Assembly (NCBI RefSeq): GCF_000166335.1
Contig: NC_014657.1
Span: forward strand, 1,656,501-1,720,500
Direction: 5' to 3'
From: Caldicellulosiruptor owensensis OL
GTDB taxonomy: Bacteria > Bacillota > Thermoanaerobacteria > Caldicellulosiruptorales > Caldicellulosiruptoraceae
DNA: 64,000 nucleotides
The position numbers and the translations under genes are program-made. The notes under the pieces were generated by a model, which searched no databases, was not told the DNA's origin, and saw only the letters and a program-made list of their open reading frames with translations. Shown piece after piece: positions 9,075 through 17,410 of the stretch (its first letter is position 1; every line of letters begins with the position of its first letter).

Positions 9075-10337
9075 TCATTTTCTTGTTACATTGACTCTTG
9101 AACCGTTTGTTACAATGTTAACTCTTGGTTTTTGCTTATCATCGTTAGATATATAAACCTTAATCGGTTTGTCAGAATTGTTGGTTATCTTAAGTGTCAC
9201 CACGTTATCATCGTCTTTATATTTTCTTGGACTTGAAAAAACAACAATTAAAATCTGACTACTGCTTTGAAAATTTAGCTGGTCAAAACTATTGCCCTGT
9301 GGATAAACACTTGCTTCAGTACCCATTTTGTAGTAATACTTGTCTCCCTTTTTTTCAATAGTTATATATGCATTTTCGTTTTTCTTTTTTGCTCCAAAAA
9401 TTGAACCTTTCCCGCTTTTTTCGATAGTTATATTTGTAGTCGGAGAATACAACGTTGATACTGTAACAACAAAATCAGCCTTTGTATAGTCAACCTTCTC
9501 CTCTGACAATTGAGTTTGTTGCTGCTCTGTCTTATTTGAATTAGGCTTGTTGGAAGAAATATTGGCAGATGTTTGTGGTAAAGTTGTTTGCTGCTCGGAA
9601 TTAGTTACAGATGAATTATCTGTTCTTTCTACTTTTACTGTGGGCTGTGGCGCTGGCTCATTTTTTTTTAAGTCCTCTGGAGTATAACTAAACTCCACCT
9701 TTTGCCCAGCTCCTCCGCTGAACAAGTCACCCTTGCCAGAGGGGATTGAAAAATTTTGCCACAGTCTCATAGGTGCGAGGCTATCTTCGTATCCATAAAA
9801 TCTTATCTCAAAGCTCGCTGTAATCATATTATTGCTTCCACTTGATAAAGAAATCGTATCAAGAGAATACAAAGGCGAAAAATCTTTTTGCAGGAATAAA
9901 AGCTTTTTAAAGTTTGCATATGTCATCTGCCAGTTCTGTTTAGATGAATAAAAATATGCTTTTACAATATTTACATTGTTATAATTCACATTCATATTTT
10001 GTTTTTGTGAAAAGGTAAAATCTGAAGTCTTGCTTCCCACCATTTGAGCAAGTCTTTGAAGGTCAAGCATTGAAAATTTTTCGTCTTGATTTGGAGGGAT
10101 TTTTTGGCTGATTATCGTGTAGTCTTTCTCTATTTCTTCAAGCTTTGCTTTTTGTGCATTGTACAGTGCAATTTTTTGCTCTATTTCACTGAGCCTATTT
10201 TCCAATTGTTGCTTTTCAGAAAGTAAACTGCTCAATTTTTGAGAATATGGACTATAGAAAAAATTGTAAAACAGAAACCCTAAAAGCACCATACCAAGAA
10301 TTAACAAAAGCTTTTTATCTCTCTCTGTAATTTGCAC
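9075..10337 (-). CDS. pilO: PilO-like inner-membrane pilus assembly protein with C-terminal extension
   Basis: It starts at GTG. A single N-terminal membrane segment (~9-27) is followed by a coiled coil (~33-75) and a ferredoxin-like region, the PilO/GspM architecture. It follows pilM and pilN, which gives the standard alignment-complex order. At 420 residues it is about twice the usual PilO. A low-complexity Q/S/N/T linker (~225-285) leads to a second beta domain (~290-420) with ITIEKSGKGSIFG, ITIEKKGDKYYYK and a C-terminal VTRK. In a cell without an outer membrane that extra domain may reach the wall; this is inference. Confidence 0.75.
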   Translation of the reverse strand: MQITERDKKLLLILGMVLLGFLFYNFFYSPYSQKLSSLLSEKQQLENRLSEIEQKIALYNAQKAKLEEIEKDYTIISQKIPPNQDEKFSMLDLQRLAQMVGSKTSDFTFSQKQNMNVNYNNVNIVKAYFYSSKQNWQMTYANFKKLLFLQKDFSPLYSLDTISLSSGSNNMITASFEIRFYGYEDSLAPMRLWQNFSIPSGKGDLFSGGAGQKVEFSYTPEDLKKNEPAPQPTVKVERTDNSSVTNSEQQTTLPQTSANISSNKPNSNKTEQQQTQLSEEKVDYTKADFVVTVSTLYSPTTNITIEKSGKGSIFGAKKKNENAYITIEKKGDKYYYKMGTEASVYPQGNSFDQLNFQSSSQILIVVFSSPRKYKDDDNVVTLKITNNSDKPIKVYISNDDKQKPRVNIVTNGSRVNVTRK

Positions 10338-10343
10338 TTTTGC

Positions 10344-10883
10344 TCACTTCCTTGCTATATCTGCAGATATTGTTGACATTTTCGAATTCTCATCTCCAGT
10401 TACACTGCTAAAACTAACGTTTGTAAAGTAACCACTTGTCTGAAGGTTGTAGACAAACTGTGTAACTGTTTCAAGCTTATCGGCTCTTACGGTACACGTT
10501 ACTTTTTCAGTTGAAAGGTTCAAACTCTCAAATTTTAGATTTGACGGAGTTAAAGATTCAAGCTTGTCTAAAATCTCTAAAAATTTTATATGTCCACTTG
10601 ATATATATTCAAGCAAAGCTTTTTTTTGAGTATACAATATTTTCTTTTCGACAAGCTTCTGTGCTTCATCCATCTGCTGCTGTTTTATTGTTATCTCATT
10701 ATTTAATCTTCTAATATCATTGTTCGTAGTCATTATTCTGGTTAAAAAAATCGACCCAATTAAAGCAAACACACAGATTTCTAATATGAGCAACAAAAAA
10801 TAAATTCTTAATGTTGCATCTTTCTTCTTTATCCCTCTTTCATAAGCCAATAACAGGTTTATATCTTTAAGATTTTTTGCCAT
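10344..10883 (-). CDS. pilN: PilN-like pilus assembly protein
   Basis: It begins MAKNLKDINLLLAYERGIKK, with the INLL segment that PilN uses to contact PilM. One membrane helix (~27-48), a coiled coil (~52-90) and a small C-terminal alpha/beta domain follow. The length of 179 residues is normal. It lies 35 bp after pilM and 6 bp before pilO. PilN anchors the cytoplasmic PilM ring to the membrane PilN/PilO complex. Confidence 0.85.
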   Translation of the reverse strand: MAKNLKDINLLLAYERGIKKKDATLRIYFLLLILEICVFALIGSIFLTRIMTTNNDIRRLNNEITIKQQQMDEAQKLVEKKILYTQKKALLEYISSGHIKFLEILDKLESLTPSNLKFESLNLSTEKVTCTVRADKLETVTQFVYNLQTSGYFTNVSFSSVTGDENSKMSTISADIARK

Positions 10884-10918
10884 TATTACCTCTCCTTAGA
10901 ATTTTAAAAACTAAGAAA

Positions 10919-11884
10919 CTAAATAAGTCCACTTATAGTTGTGGAATAATTACAAACTTCACTCTTTGTGAGTATTATCTTCTTATTGATTGACTGCAGT
11001 TCGGTTAACAAAATTATCTCAGCATTTATCTTTGTTCGCAAAACATCACTTATATCTATATGCTGGCAAACCTCACCCATAAGATATACTTTTGATAGAC
11101 TCTTGCTATCCTGTTCTCTACTTTTATAAAACTCATAGAATTTTGAAATGTTTTCAACAATCTCATTAACAGTATAGGTATAGAAATATTCTATGTAAGC
11201 TTCAGTACCTTCTTCTTCACTAAACATTCTTTCTAAATCATAATTAGGAAACGTTTTGGAAAGAACAATTTCATCTTCGTTGAGTATCACAACAGTTATA
11301 TAAGATCTTACAATGTTTACAATCATTATAAGCTCTTTATCCTCATCTTTTCTGACCCTTCTTTCTAAAGCTACAAGTTTAGATATTGTATTTGGCTCAA
11401 TATCAATTTTCTTAACCTTTAAACCAAGCCTTTTCGTAACTGTTACTATATCTTCGACAAAGCTTTTAGGAAGAGCCACGAGCAAAATTTTTTGTTTTTT
11501 TGTTTTTCCTTCATTAAACACCTTCAGCTGTTTATAATCAATAACATAATTTTCAATGCTTGTCGGAAAGTACTGTTTTGCTTCAAATGTAATAAGATTA
11601 AACGTCTTGTCTTCATTGAGGTACGGCACTACTAATTCTCTGATAATCATGTTAGAAATACCCGACAAAACAAAAGTTATATTATTTTTGGGAAAATTAT
11701 TCTTCAAAAAGATATTGCCCAGTGTTTCATAAAAAAGATTTGGTTCAAGTTTCATGTCATTTATGATGACATTATCTTTTAGCTGCTCTTCAGCAAATTT
11801 ATTTATATGAATACTTCCTGAAAAATTTCCTTCAGCAACCTTTATGTAGTTTTTCCCAAGTTCTATAGCTACTTTTGTGCTCAT
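10919..11884 (-). CDS. pilM: PilM, actin-like pilus assembly ATPase
   Basis: The N-terminus VAIELGKNYIKVAEG is the phosphate-1 type start of the PilM/FtsA actin-like fold. Later segments DYKQLKV and KIDIEPNTISKL fit the family. At 321 residues it is slightly short of typical PilM (~350). It is cytoplasmic with no membrane segment and precedes pilN. It binds PilN's N-terminal INLL motif and links the assembly ATPases to the membrane complex. Confidence 0.85.
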   Translation of the reverse strand: MSTKVAIELGKNYIKVAEGNFSGSIHINKFAEEQLKDNVIINDMKLEPNLFYETLGNIFLKNNFPKNNITFVLSGISNMIIRELVVPYLNEDKTFNLITFEAKQYFPTSIENYVIDYKQLKVFNEGKTKKQKILLVALPKSFVEDIVTVTKRLGLKVKKIDIEPNTISKLVALERRVRKDEDKELIMIVNIVRSYITVVILNEDEIVLSKTFPNYDLERMFSEEEGTEAYIEYFYTYTVNEIVENISKFYEFYKSREQDSKSLSKVYLMGEVCQHIDISDVLRTKINAEIILLTELQSINKKIILTKSEVCNYSTTISGLI

Positions 11885-11914
11885 ATTCTTCTTAAACCCC
11901 TCAAAATAGAATTT

Positions 11915-12415
11915 TTACCAGTCATATCGTCTATTATAAACAACCTTGTAAGTCCTTGTTTGACCACGAACACCTAAGTCTACCGTGTACTGAATGATTA
12001 TTTGAGGCGGATTGTCTGTTACAGTAAAATTAACTACTTTCCCTTTTAAATACCATACAGTTGAGCTATTTGACCCCATCCTTTTTTCTATCGTAATTTT
12101 CTTTTCACTTGATTCGTAACCAATTAAATACTCAACACCATTTGGATAACTTGTTTGGTCCTCATAAACTATCATATAAACTTTCCCTGAAAGAGGATAA
12201 TAAGCAATGCTTTGCTGGTCTGCCATCTGTAGCCACTGCTTTATACTATCTTGAAGCCTCTTTGCCTGGGATTCAATATTTGCAATTTGAGCCTGTTGCT
12301 GTACCACCTTAAAGTTATTCATAAAAAAGCTGTACAGAGCAACAATGATTATTCCAACAATTGCAACAACAGCTATTATCTCAACAAGTGTAAAACCTTT
12401 TAAACTTTTCCTCAT
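11915..12415 (-). CDS. Type IV prepilin-like protein
   Basis: The leader MRKSLKG|FTLVEI has Glu at +5 and a hydrophobic helix to ~32. The remaining ~130 residues are beta-rich and end RRYDW. Its ATG overlaps the stop of the upstream prepilin gene (ATGA), indicating translational coupling. It is probably a minor pilin (GspJ/PilW-like). Confidence 0.8.
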   Translation of the reverse strand: MRKSLKGFTLVEIIAVVAIVGIIIVALYSFFMNNFKVVQQQAQIANIESQAKRLQDSIKQWLQMADQQSIAYYPLSGKVYMIVYEDQTSYPNGVEYLIGYESSEKKITIEKRMGSNSSTVWYLKGKVVNFTVTDNPPQIIIQYTVDLGVRGQTRTYKVVYNRRYDW

Positions 12416-13017
12416 TGCACTTCAACGCTCCCCGGTGGTACGCTGTTAAGTATTATCACCTTTTTGTAGTTAGAACCAGATAGTGGAACTACTTCAATTT
12501 TGTTTTGTGCTGAAAATACGTAAGTGTTACCTCTTGCCAGTACAGAACCTGTAAATCTTAAAATTTCCCCATTTGGTTTAAATGTAATGTACGTTGCAAC
12601 AGCACCTGCACTGTTCATCAATATTGATGAGCTCGCTGCGTTTTGAAGTTTTACTATTTTTGACTTTATCTCTTTTAACACAATTTCGTTTGGAGTAGAA
12701 CTTGCATCGAATTTTATAAGCTGGATTTTTAAAGAGGTTTCACCTGTTACAGGGTCAGGAATGTAGTAGTTGTCAATTCTTATGTAATACTTTGAAATAT
12801 GCCCACCTGTTGATGAAGTTGAGGTATCATATTCCATTTCAGAATCAATCTTTTCATAAAGTTCTCTTATCATTGCAGCAAACTGGGTTGCCACGCTGTT
12901 TACATCAGCTCTTTTCTTCATTGCTATATAATTGGGAACAGCGATTGCCAAAAGAATTGCCAAAATCGCCAAAACAATTGCTATTTCTTGCAGGGTAAAG
13001 CCTTTAAACCTTTTCAT
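12412..13017 (-). CDS. Type IV prepilin-like protein
   Basis: The leader MKRFKG|FTLQEI has Glu at +5. The helix ILAILLAIAVPNYIAMKKRA continues with the AVPNY pattern usual in type IV pilins and pseudopilins. A 150-residue beta-rich head follows. It overlaps the next prepilin gene by 4 bp. It is probably a minor pilin (GspH/FimT-like). Confidence 0.8.
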   Translation of the reverse strand: MKRFKGFTLQEIAIVLAILAILLAIAVPNYIAMKKRADVNSVATQFAAMIRELYEKIDSEMEYDTSTSSTGGHISKYYIRIDNYYIPDPVTGETSLKIQLIKFDASSTPNEIVLKEIKSKIVKLQNAASSSILMNSAGAVATYITFKPNGEILRFTGSVLARGNTYVFSAQNKIEVVPLSGSNYKKVIILNSVPPGSVEVQ

Positions 13018-13044
13018 CTTATCCCTCTTCTATTCCTAAAAGCT

Positions 13045-13317
13045 TTAATCATGTTTTGGATTGTTTTTTACAATGAAAGCAGCTGCTGCAATTGCAGCTA
13101 TGATATCAACATAAAACTGATCCTGAAGTTCACTCATTTTTTCGAAAAGTTCTCCTTCTTTTGTTACAAAATACCTCGGGGGTAATCTGTTAAGAGCAAG
13201 TGCCAGAATATCAAGCTTGCATTTTGGACATTTGCAAACATCAATGTTTTCAAGAACTTTATCAATCATGTTCCCTACTGCTTCTTCCATATAGTTTCTT
13301 ATTGTGTACACCATCAT
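13045..13317 (-). CDS. comFB: ComFB family protein (candidate cyclic-dinucleotide receptor)
   Basis: The 90-residue protein has the ComFB signature: an N-terminal helix NYMEEAV, Cys28-X-Cys30-X2-Cys33, and the ALNRLPPRY segment. It is cytoplasmic. In Bacillus subtilis comFB lies in the late competence comF operon. In cyanobacteria ComFB-type proteins have been reported to bind c-di-AMP/c-di-GMP and to affect pili and competence. Here it sits inside the pilus operon between pilD and the minor prepilins, so a role in regulating the pilus by a second messenger is plausible. Binding in this protein is inference. Confidence 0.8.
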   Translation of the reverse strand: MMVYTIRNYMEEAVGNMIDKVLENIDVCKCPKCKLDILALALNRLPPRYFVTKEGELFEKMSELQDQFYVDIIAAIAAAAFIVKNNPKHD

Positions 13318-13346
13318 TTCCCCCTTTGGTTTTGTTACAGCTATTT

Positions 13347-14105
13347 TTAACTTCTTAAATAATTAAAATACAATTGCAAAATTCCGTCTCCATAAATCAT
13401 AGTAATGAAAAGTGCTACTGCTATGTATGGTCCAAATGGAACTTCACTTTTCATATTCTTGTTTTTCAATATCATCATCAACACTGCAAAAACTGCACCA
13501 AAAATAAAAGCAAGAAAATTTGCCAAAATAGCTTGAGCTGCTGTAAATCCCGCGCCACCTGCTGCAATTAAAAGCACATCTCCAAACCCCATTGCTCTGC
13601 CTTTAGATAGAATATAAATTATCAAAATTAAGAGCATTGAAAAAAACATTCCCAAAAAAATACTTAGTACAGTGTTAAATGTTGCTCCCTTTTCCAAAAA
13701 TATCTGAGCGCATCTTGCTATAAAAAGTAACAAAATACTTGCTGTTGAAATCTCCATTGTATCAATGTCTACCATTGAAATATAAAGTAATATACAAAAG
13801 ATAGCAAATGAAATAAACATCTGTGCTGAAATACCATATCTTAAATAACACAAAAACCCACCTGATGCTGTTAAAGTCTCAACAATAGGATACCTTATAG
13901 AAATTTTATGTCCACAGTACCTGCACTTTCCTTTCAAAAAGATATAACTTAAAACAGGTATCAAATCACACCATTTTAATTTTTTATTACAATTAGGGCA
14001 GTGGCTCGGGGGGAACACAATCGACTCCCCCCGAGGAATTCTATAAATACATACATTCAGGAAGCTGCCAAGGGTGAAAAATAGAACAATTAATACTGCT
14101 AACAT
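13347..14105 (-). CDS. pilD: Prepilin peptidase / N-methyltransferase PilD
   Basis: It is an integral membrane aspartic protease of family A24. The N-terminal methyltransferase half has FLNVCIYRIPRGESI and a CPNC ... CRYC zinc site. About six to eight hydrophobic helices follow. The two catalytic Asp are in MVDIDTMEIST and GFGDVLL; the second motif has VLL where VKL is usual. Length 252 is normal. It cleaves the Gly before FTLxE in the six class III leaders encoded around it and methylates the new N-terminus. Confidence 0.9.
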   Translation of the reverse strand: MLAVLIVLFFTLGSFLNVCIYRIPRGESIVFPPSHCPNCNKKLKWCDLIPVLSYIFLKGKCRYCGHKISIRYPIVETLTASGGFLCYLRYGISAQMFISFAIFCILLYISMVDIDTMEISTASILLLFIARCAQIFLEKGATFNTVLSIFLGMFFSMLLILIIYILSKGRAMGFGDVLLIAAGGAGFTAAQAILANFLAFIFGAVFAVLMMILKNKNMKSEVPFGPYIAVALFITMIYGDGILQLYFNYLRS

Positions 14106-14140
14106 ACTACCCTATTATTTTTTAAATTAAAACCTAAATA

Positions 14141-14599
14141 TTATTTATACTTCCAGTATGGATTAGAATCTTGTTGAGGACTAACTTCTGGAAACAACCA
14201 CCATGTAGTCGCATTATTCGCTCCCGTATTTACACCAACATACACTTCTTCAGAAGTTGTATTAGCTGTAACACGCCACTCCCAATTACTATTAAATCTA
14301 ATCTTTGGAATTCCTCCATTTATTCGCTGCTCAACATAGCTTTTAAGATTATTATCGCTAGATATTGAAGCATCATTTAAATTCACATTGCCTCCGTCTG
14401 CCATATATTGCTGGATTTGTGTTGCAATTGCTTTTGCTGAACTTAAATCCGCTGTAACTTTTGATTTATTTATCAACCTCAATACCTGCGGAACTGCTAT
14501 CGCTATCAAAACTGCGATTATTGCCATTACAACTACCATCTCAATCAATGTAAAACCTTTATTCTTCTTGTTTACCTGCGTTACAAGCCATTTCATCAT
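14141..14599 (-). CDS. pilA: Type IV pilin, candidate major subunit
   Basis: A longer basic leader ends NKKNKG|FTLIEM (Glu at +5), and the helix ends AVPQVLRLINKSK. A small head (~110 residues) with ATTWWLFPEV near the C-terminus follows. An AGGAGG site precedes the double ATG by 11 nt. It is paired with a second short pilin whose helix ends ATPQVLRVVQNAQ. Their small size and location just after pilC make these two the best candidates for the major pilin; which of the two is major cannot be told from sequence. Confidence 0.8.
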   Translation of the reverse strand: MMKWLVTQVNKKNKGFTLIEMVVVMAIIAVLIAIAVPQVLRLINKSKVTADLSSAKAIATQIQQYMADGGNVNLNDASISSDNNLKSYVEQRINGGIPKIRFNSNWEWRVTANTTSEEVYVGVNTGANNATTWWLFPEVSPQQDSNPYWKYK

Positions 14600-14621
14600 C
14601 TCAAAACCAACCTCCTATTTT

Positions 14622-15044
14622 TTATTTATAATTTTGATCAAACTCAGGGAAAAGTTCCCACTGATTTGAGTCATCCCCCGCATAAATTTTAAGAACGGAT
14701 GACTCATACTTGTAATAAAAGTAATAGCTTTTATTCAACCTTGGCCTTGGCAGGCTTCCTGTTAAGTACTTGCTCAATTTAAAACCCAATAGCCCTCCAA
14801 TCTGGTCTGAGTCAATCTTATGCAGGTTAGAATCAGGTATAATCTCGTCCAAACTTTTTCCGCTCTCTTCCTGCCATATCAAAAACGCATACGCAATGTG
14901 TCGTGCTGTATTTGAATCTGCTTTTTTTTGAGCATTTTGAACTACTCTTAAAACTTGCGGTGTTGCAATTGCTACTACTACTCCGATTATAGCAATCACA
15001 ACAATAAGCTCAATTAATGTGAAACCATAAATCTTTTTTTTCAT
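14622..15044 (-). CDS. Type IV pilin, second short pilin
   Basis: MKKKIYG|FTLIEL is a classic class III leader with Glu at +5, followed by VVIAIIGVVVAIATPQ. The head is ~105 residues and ends WELFPEFDQNYK, resembling the end of the neighbouring pilin (WWLFPEV ... YWKYK). The two genes therefore look like an old tandem duplication. It is located 15 bp after pilC. Confidence 0.8.
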   Translation of the reverse strand: MKKKIYGFTLIELIVVIAIIGVVVAIATPQVLRVVQNAQKKADSNTARHIAYAFLIWQEESGKSLDEIIPDSNLHKIDSDQIGGLLGFKLSKYLTGSLPRPRLNKSYYFYYKYESSVLKIYAGDDSNQWELFPEFDQNYK

Positions 15045-15059
15045 AAGCCACCGCCCTTT

Positions 15060-16271
15060 TTATGTGCCGATGCTGCCATAGAGTTTGAACATCGGCATAA
15101 TAATTGACGCAAGCAAAAATCCAACCATTAAAGCCAATAGCACAATCATAACAGGCTCAAACAGTGATGTAAGCCTTGTAACCTGATTCTCAACCTCATT
15201 TTCGTAATAATCTGCAGCCTTTTCAAGCATGTACTCAAGCTGTCCTGTCTCTTCACCTGTCTTTAACATTATGTTCATCAGTCTCGGAAAAATCCCCATA
15301 TCCTCAATCGGATAACTTAACCCCTCACCACCTTTCACTCTTTCTATCACCCTGTCAAACTCCTTTTCTATATAGGCATTCGACAGGATATTTTTAGTTG
15401 TATCCAAAGCCGTTATCAAGGAAACACCAGCATTCAAAAGGGTTGCCAGCGTCCTTGTAAAACGGCTGGTTACCTGACCTAATGCAAGTTTGCCTATCAC
15501 CGGAATTTTGATTTTTATTTTTCCTACCAAAATTCCACCAGTCGGAGTTGATTTAAATATTTTATACCCGAAAATAAGAGCAATTATACCAAACAAAAGG
15601 TAAATGCCATTGTACTGCATAAATTTGCTTGAATTTATCACAAACCTTGTTGTTGCAGGAAGTTCAACCTGTAATTCTTCAAACAACCCTACAAAAGTTG
15701 GAATAACATATGTCAGAAGAATTATTAAAACAATCACAGCAACACCTATGACAATTGCAGGATACATAAGAGCATTTACTATCTTTTGCCTGAGTTTTAA
15801 CTCTTTTTCAAAATGGACTGCCATTTTATCCATTGATTTATCAATAGAACCTGCAACCTCTCCAGCCTCAATCATATTTACAAGAATTGGCGGGAAAAAC
15901 CTTGGATGTTCTCTCATAGCTGCCGATAAAAGAGTTCCTCTTTCTACTTTTTCGTAAAGGTCATCTATAACCTTTCCAAATGATCTCCCTTTATACTGCT
16001 GTTTTAAAACATCTAAACAACTTAAAATTGAAATACCAGCAGAAAGCATTGTTGCAAACTGTCTGCAAAAAATTGAAAGGTCTTTTACTGTTGCTTTATT
16101 GCCAAAAGGTAGTTTTATTTCTTTGTGAAGTGCTTTTTTTTCTTTTATCTCAATAACAAACACATTCCTGGCCTTCAAAATCTCAATTGCTGTCTTTTCA
16201 TCTTCAGCTATAATGGTACCATTAACTTTCTTGCCTGAAGAATCCATTGCACTGTATACATACTCTGCCAT
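15060..16271 (-). CDS. pilC: PilC/GspF inner-membrane platform protein
   Basis: 403 residues with two GspF domains (~70-195 and ~270-395) and three membrane helices (~170-195, ~220-240, ~375-395). Family motifs are visible: FCRQFATMLSAGIS, the PPILVNMIEAGE repeat and its partner FPRLMNIMLKTGEETG. It is the membrane platform that couples PilB and PilT to pilin addition and removal. It lies 18 bp after pilT in the pilB-pilT-pilC order. Confidence 0.93.
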   Translation of the reverse strand: MAEYVYSAMDSSGKKVNGTIIAEDEKTAIEILKARNVFVIEIKEKKALHKEIKLPFGNKATVKDLSIFCRQFATMLSAGISILSCLDVLKQQYKGRSFGKVIDDLYEKVERGTLLSAAMREHPRFFPPILVNMIEAGEVAGSIDKSMDKMAVHFEKELKLRQKIVNALMYPAIVIGVAVIVLIILLTYVIPTFVGLFEELQVELPATTRFVINSSKFMQYNGIYLLFGIIALIFGYKIFKSTPTGGILVGKIKIKIPVIGKLALGQVTSRFTRTLATLLNAGVSLITALDTTKNILSNAYIEKEFDRVIERVKGGEGLSYPIEDMGIFPRLMNIMLKTGEETGQLEYMLEKAADYYENEVENQVTRLTSLFEPVMIVLLALMVGFLLASIIMPMFKLYGSIGT

Positions 16272-16289
16272 CTCAGCAATTCAACCCCT

Positions 16290-17345
16290 TTAAAATATCA
16301 AAAGCTTGTTTATAAGTTCCTGGTCAGATGCGTACATTATTGCATCTTCTCTTGTTATAAGTCCTCTTTTATACAAATCAACAAGTGATTGTTCCATTGT
16401 TATCATTCCCATTTTAGTATTTGTTTGAATCACTGATTGAATCTGATATGTCTTAGCCTCTCTTATAAGATTTCTTATAGCTGAATTTGCTATCATAATT
16501 TCAACAGCAGCAACTCTGCCTCTCCCGTCTCTCCTTGTCAAAAGCTGTTGCGATACAACTGCTTGAAGAACTGTTGAAAGCTGAACGCGTATTTGCTGTT
16601 GTTGATAGGGTGGGAAAACGTCAATGATTCTGTCAATGGTCTTTGCTGCACCAACAGTGTGAAGTGTTGAAAAAACCAAGTGCCCGGTCTCTGCAGCGGT
16701 AAGTGCTATGGAAATTGTCTCTAAGTCTCTCATCTCGCCAACCAGAATTACATCAGGGTCCTCACGCAAAGCTGCCCTCAGCGCCGTTGCAAAACTCTGC
16801 GTGTCGTTCCCTACTTCCCTTTGATTAACAATACTCTTTTTGTGCCTATGAAGATACTCAATAGGATCTTCCAATGTAATAATATGTAAGTTTCTCTCAG
16901 TGTTTATTATATCTATAAGCGATGCTAATGTGGTCGATTTTCCTGAACCTGTGGGACCAGTAACAAGCACAAGCCCTTTGTTGAGCTTTGTAAAATCCTT
17001 CAAAACTGGAGGAAGCCCCAACGTCTCAAACTTTGGTATATCCTGAGATATGACTCTGAATGCAATAGCAACAGAACCACGCTGTTTATATGCATTTACC
17101 CTAAACCTGCTCAAACCTCTTATGCTGTAAGAAAAGTCAACCTCACCAGCTTCTTGCAAACGTTTGTACTGGTATTCGTTTGTAATCTCTTTTACAAACC
17201 TTTCAGTTATCTCTGGTGTGAGGCTCAAATCGCTCATGCGCGTAAGAACACCGTGCACCCTCATGATAGGGGGCGAACCTGCTGTGATATGTATATCAGA
17301 TGCGCCTTTCAAAAATGCCTCTTTCAAAATCTCGTTGATATCCAT
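16290..17345 (-). CDS. pilT: PilT retraction ATPase
   Basis: 351 residues. Walker A is GPTGSGKST (130-138), followed by an Asp box with EDPIEYLH, Walker B VILVGEMRD and the His box TGHLVFSTLHT. The AIRNLIREAKTYQI segment is diagnostic of PilT rather than PilB. It is a cytoplasmic hexameric motor that powers pilus retraction, so twitching or DNA uptake is possible. Confidence 0.95.
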   Translation of the reverse strand: MDINEILKEAFLKGASDIHITAGSPPIMRVHGVLTRMSDLSLTPEITERFVKEITNEYQYKRLQEAGEVDFSYSIRGLSRFRVNAYKQRGSVAIAFRVISQDIPKFETLGLPPVLKDFTKLNKGLVLVTGPTGSGKSTTLASLIDIINTERNLHIITLEDPIEYLHRHKKSIVNQREVGNDTQSFATALRAALREDPDVILVGEMRDLETISIALTAAETGHLVFSTLHTVGAAKTIDRIIDVFPPYQQQQIRVQLSTVLQAVVSQQLLTRRDGRGRVAAVEIMIANSAIRNLIREAKTYQIQSVIQTNTKMGMITMEQSLVDLYKRGLITREDAIMYASDQELINKLLIF

Positions 17346-17410
17346 TTAGGCTTTTCCTCCTTCCTCTATCCTCTACTTTTTGTCATCTCCAACCCCTCGA
17401 ACACTTAAGC

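Noticed and set aside
14141-15044. Treating the two short pilins as recent duplicates
   Set aside because: Only the leader, helix and tail look alike; the heads differ strongly, so any duplication is old.
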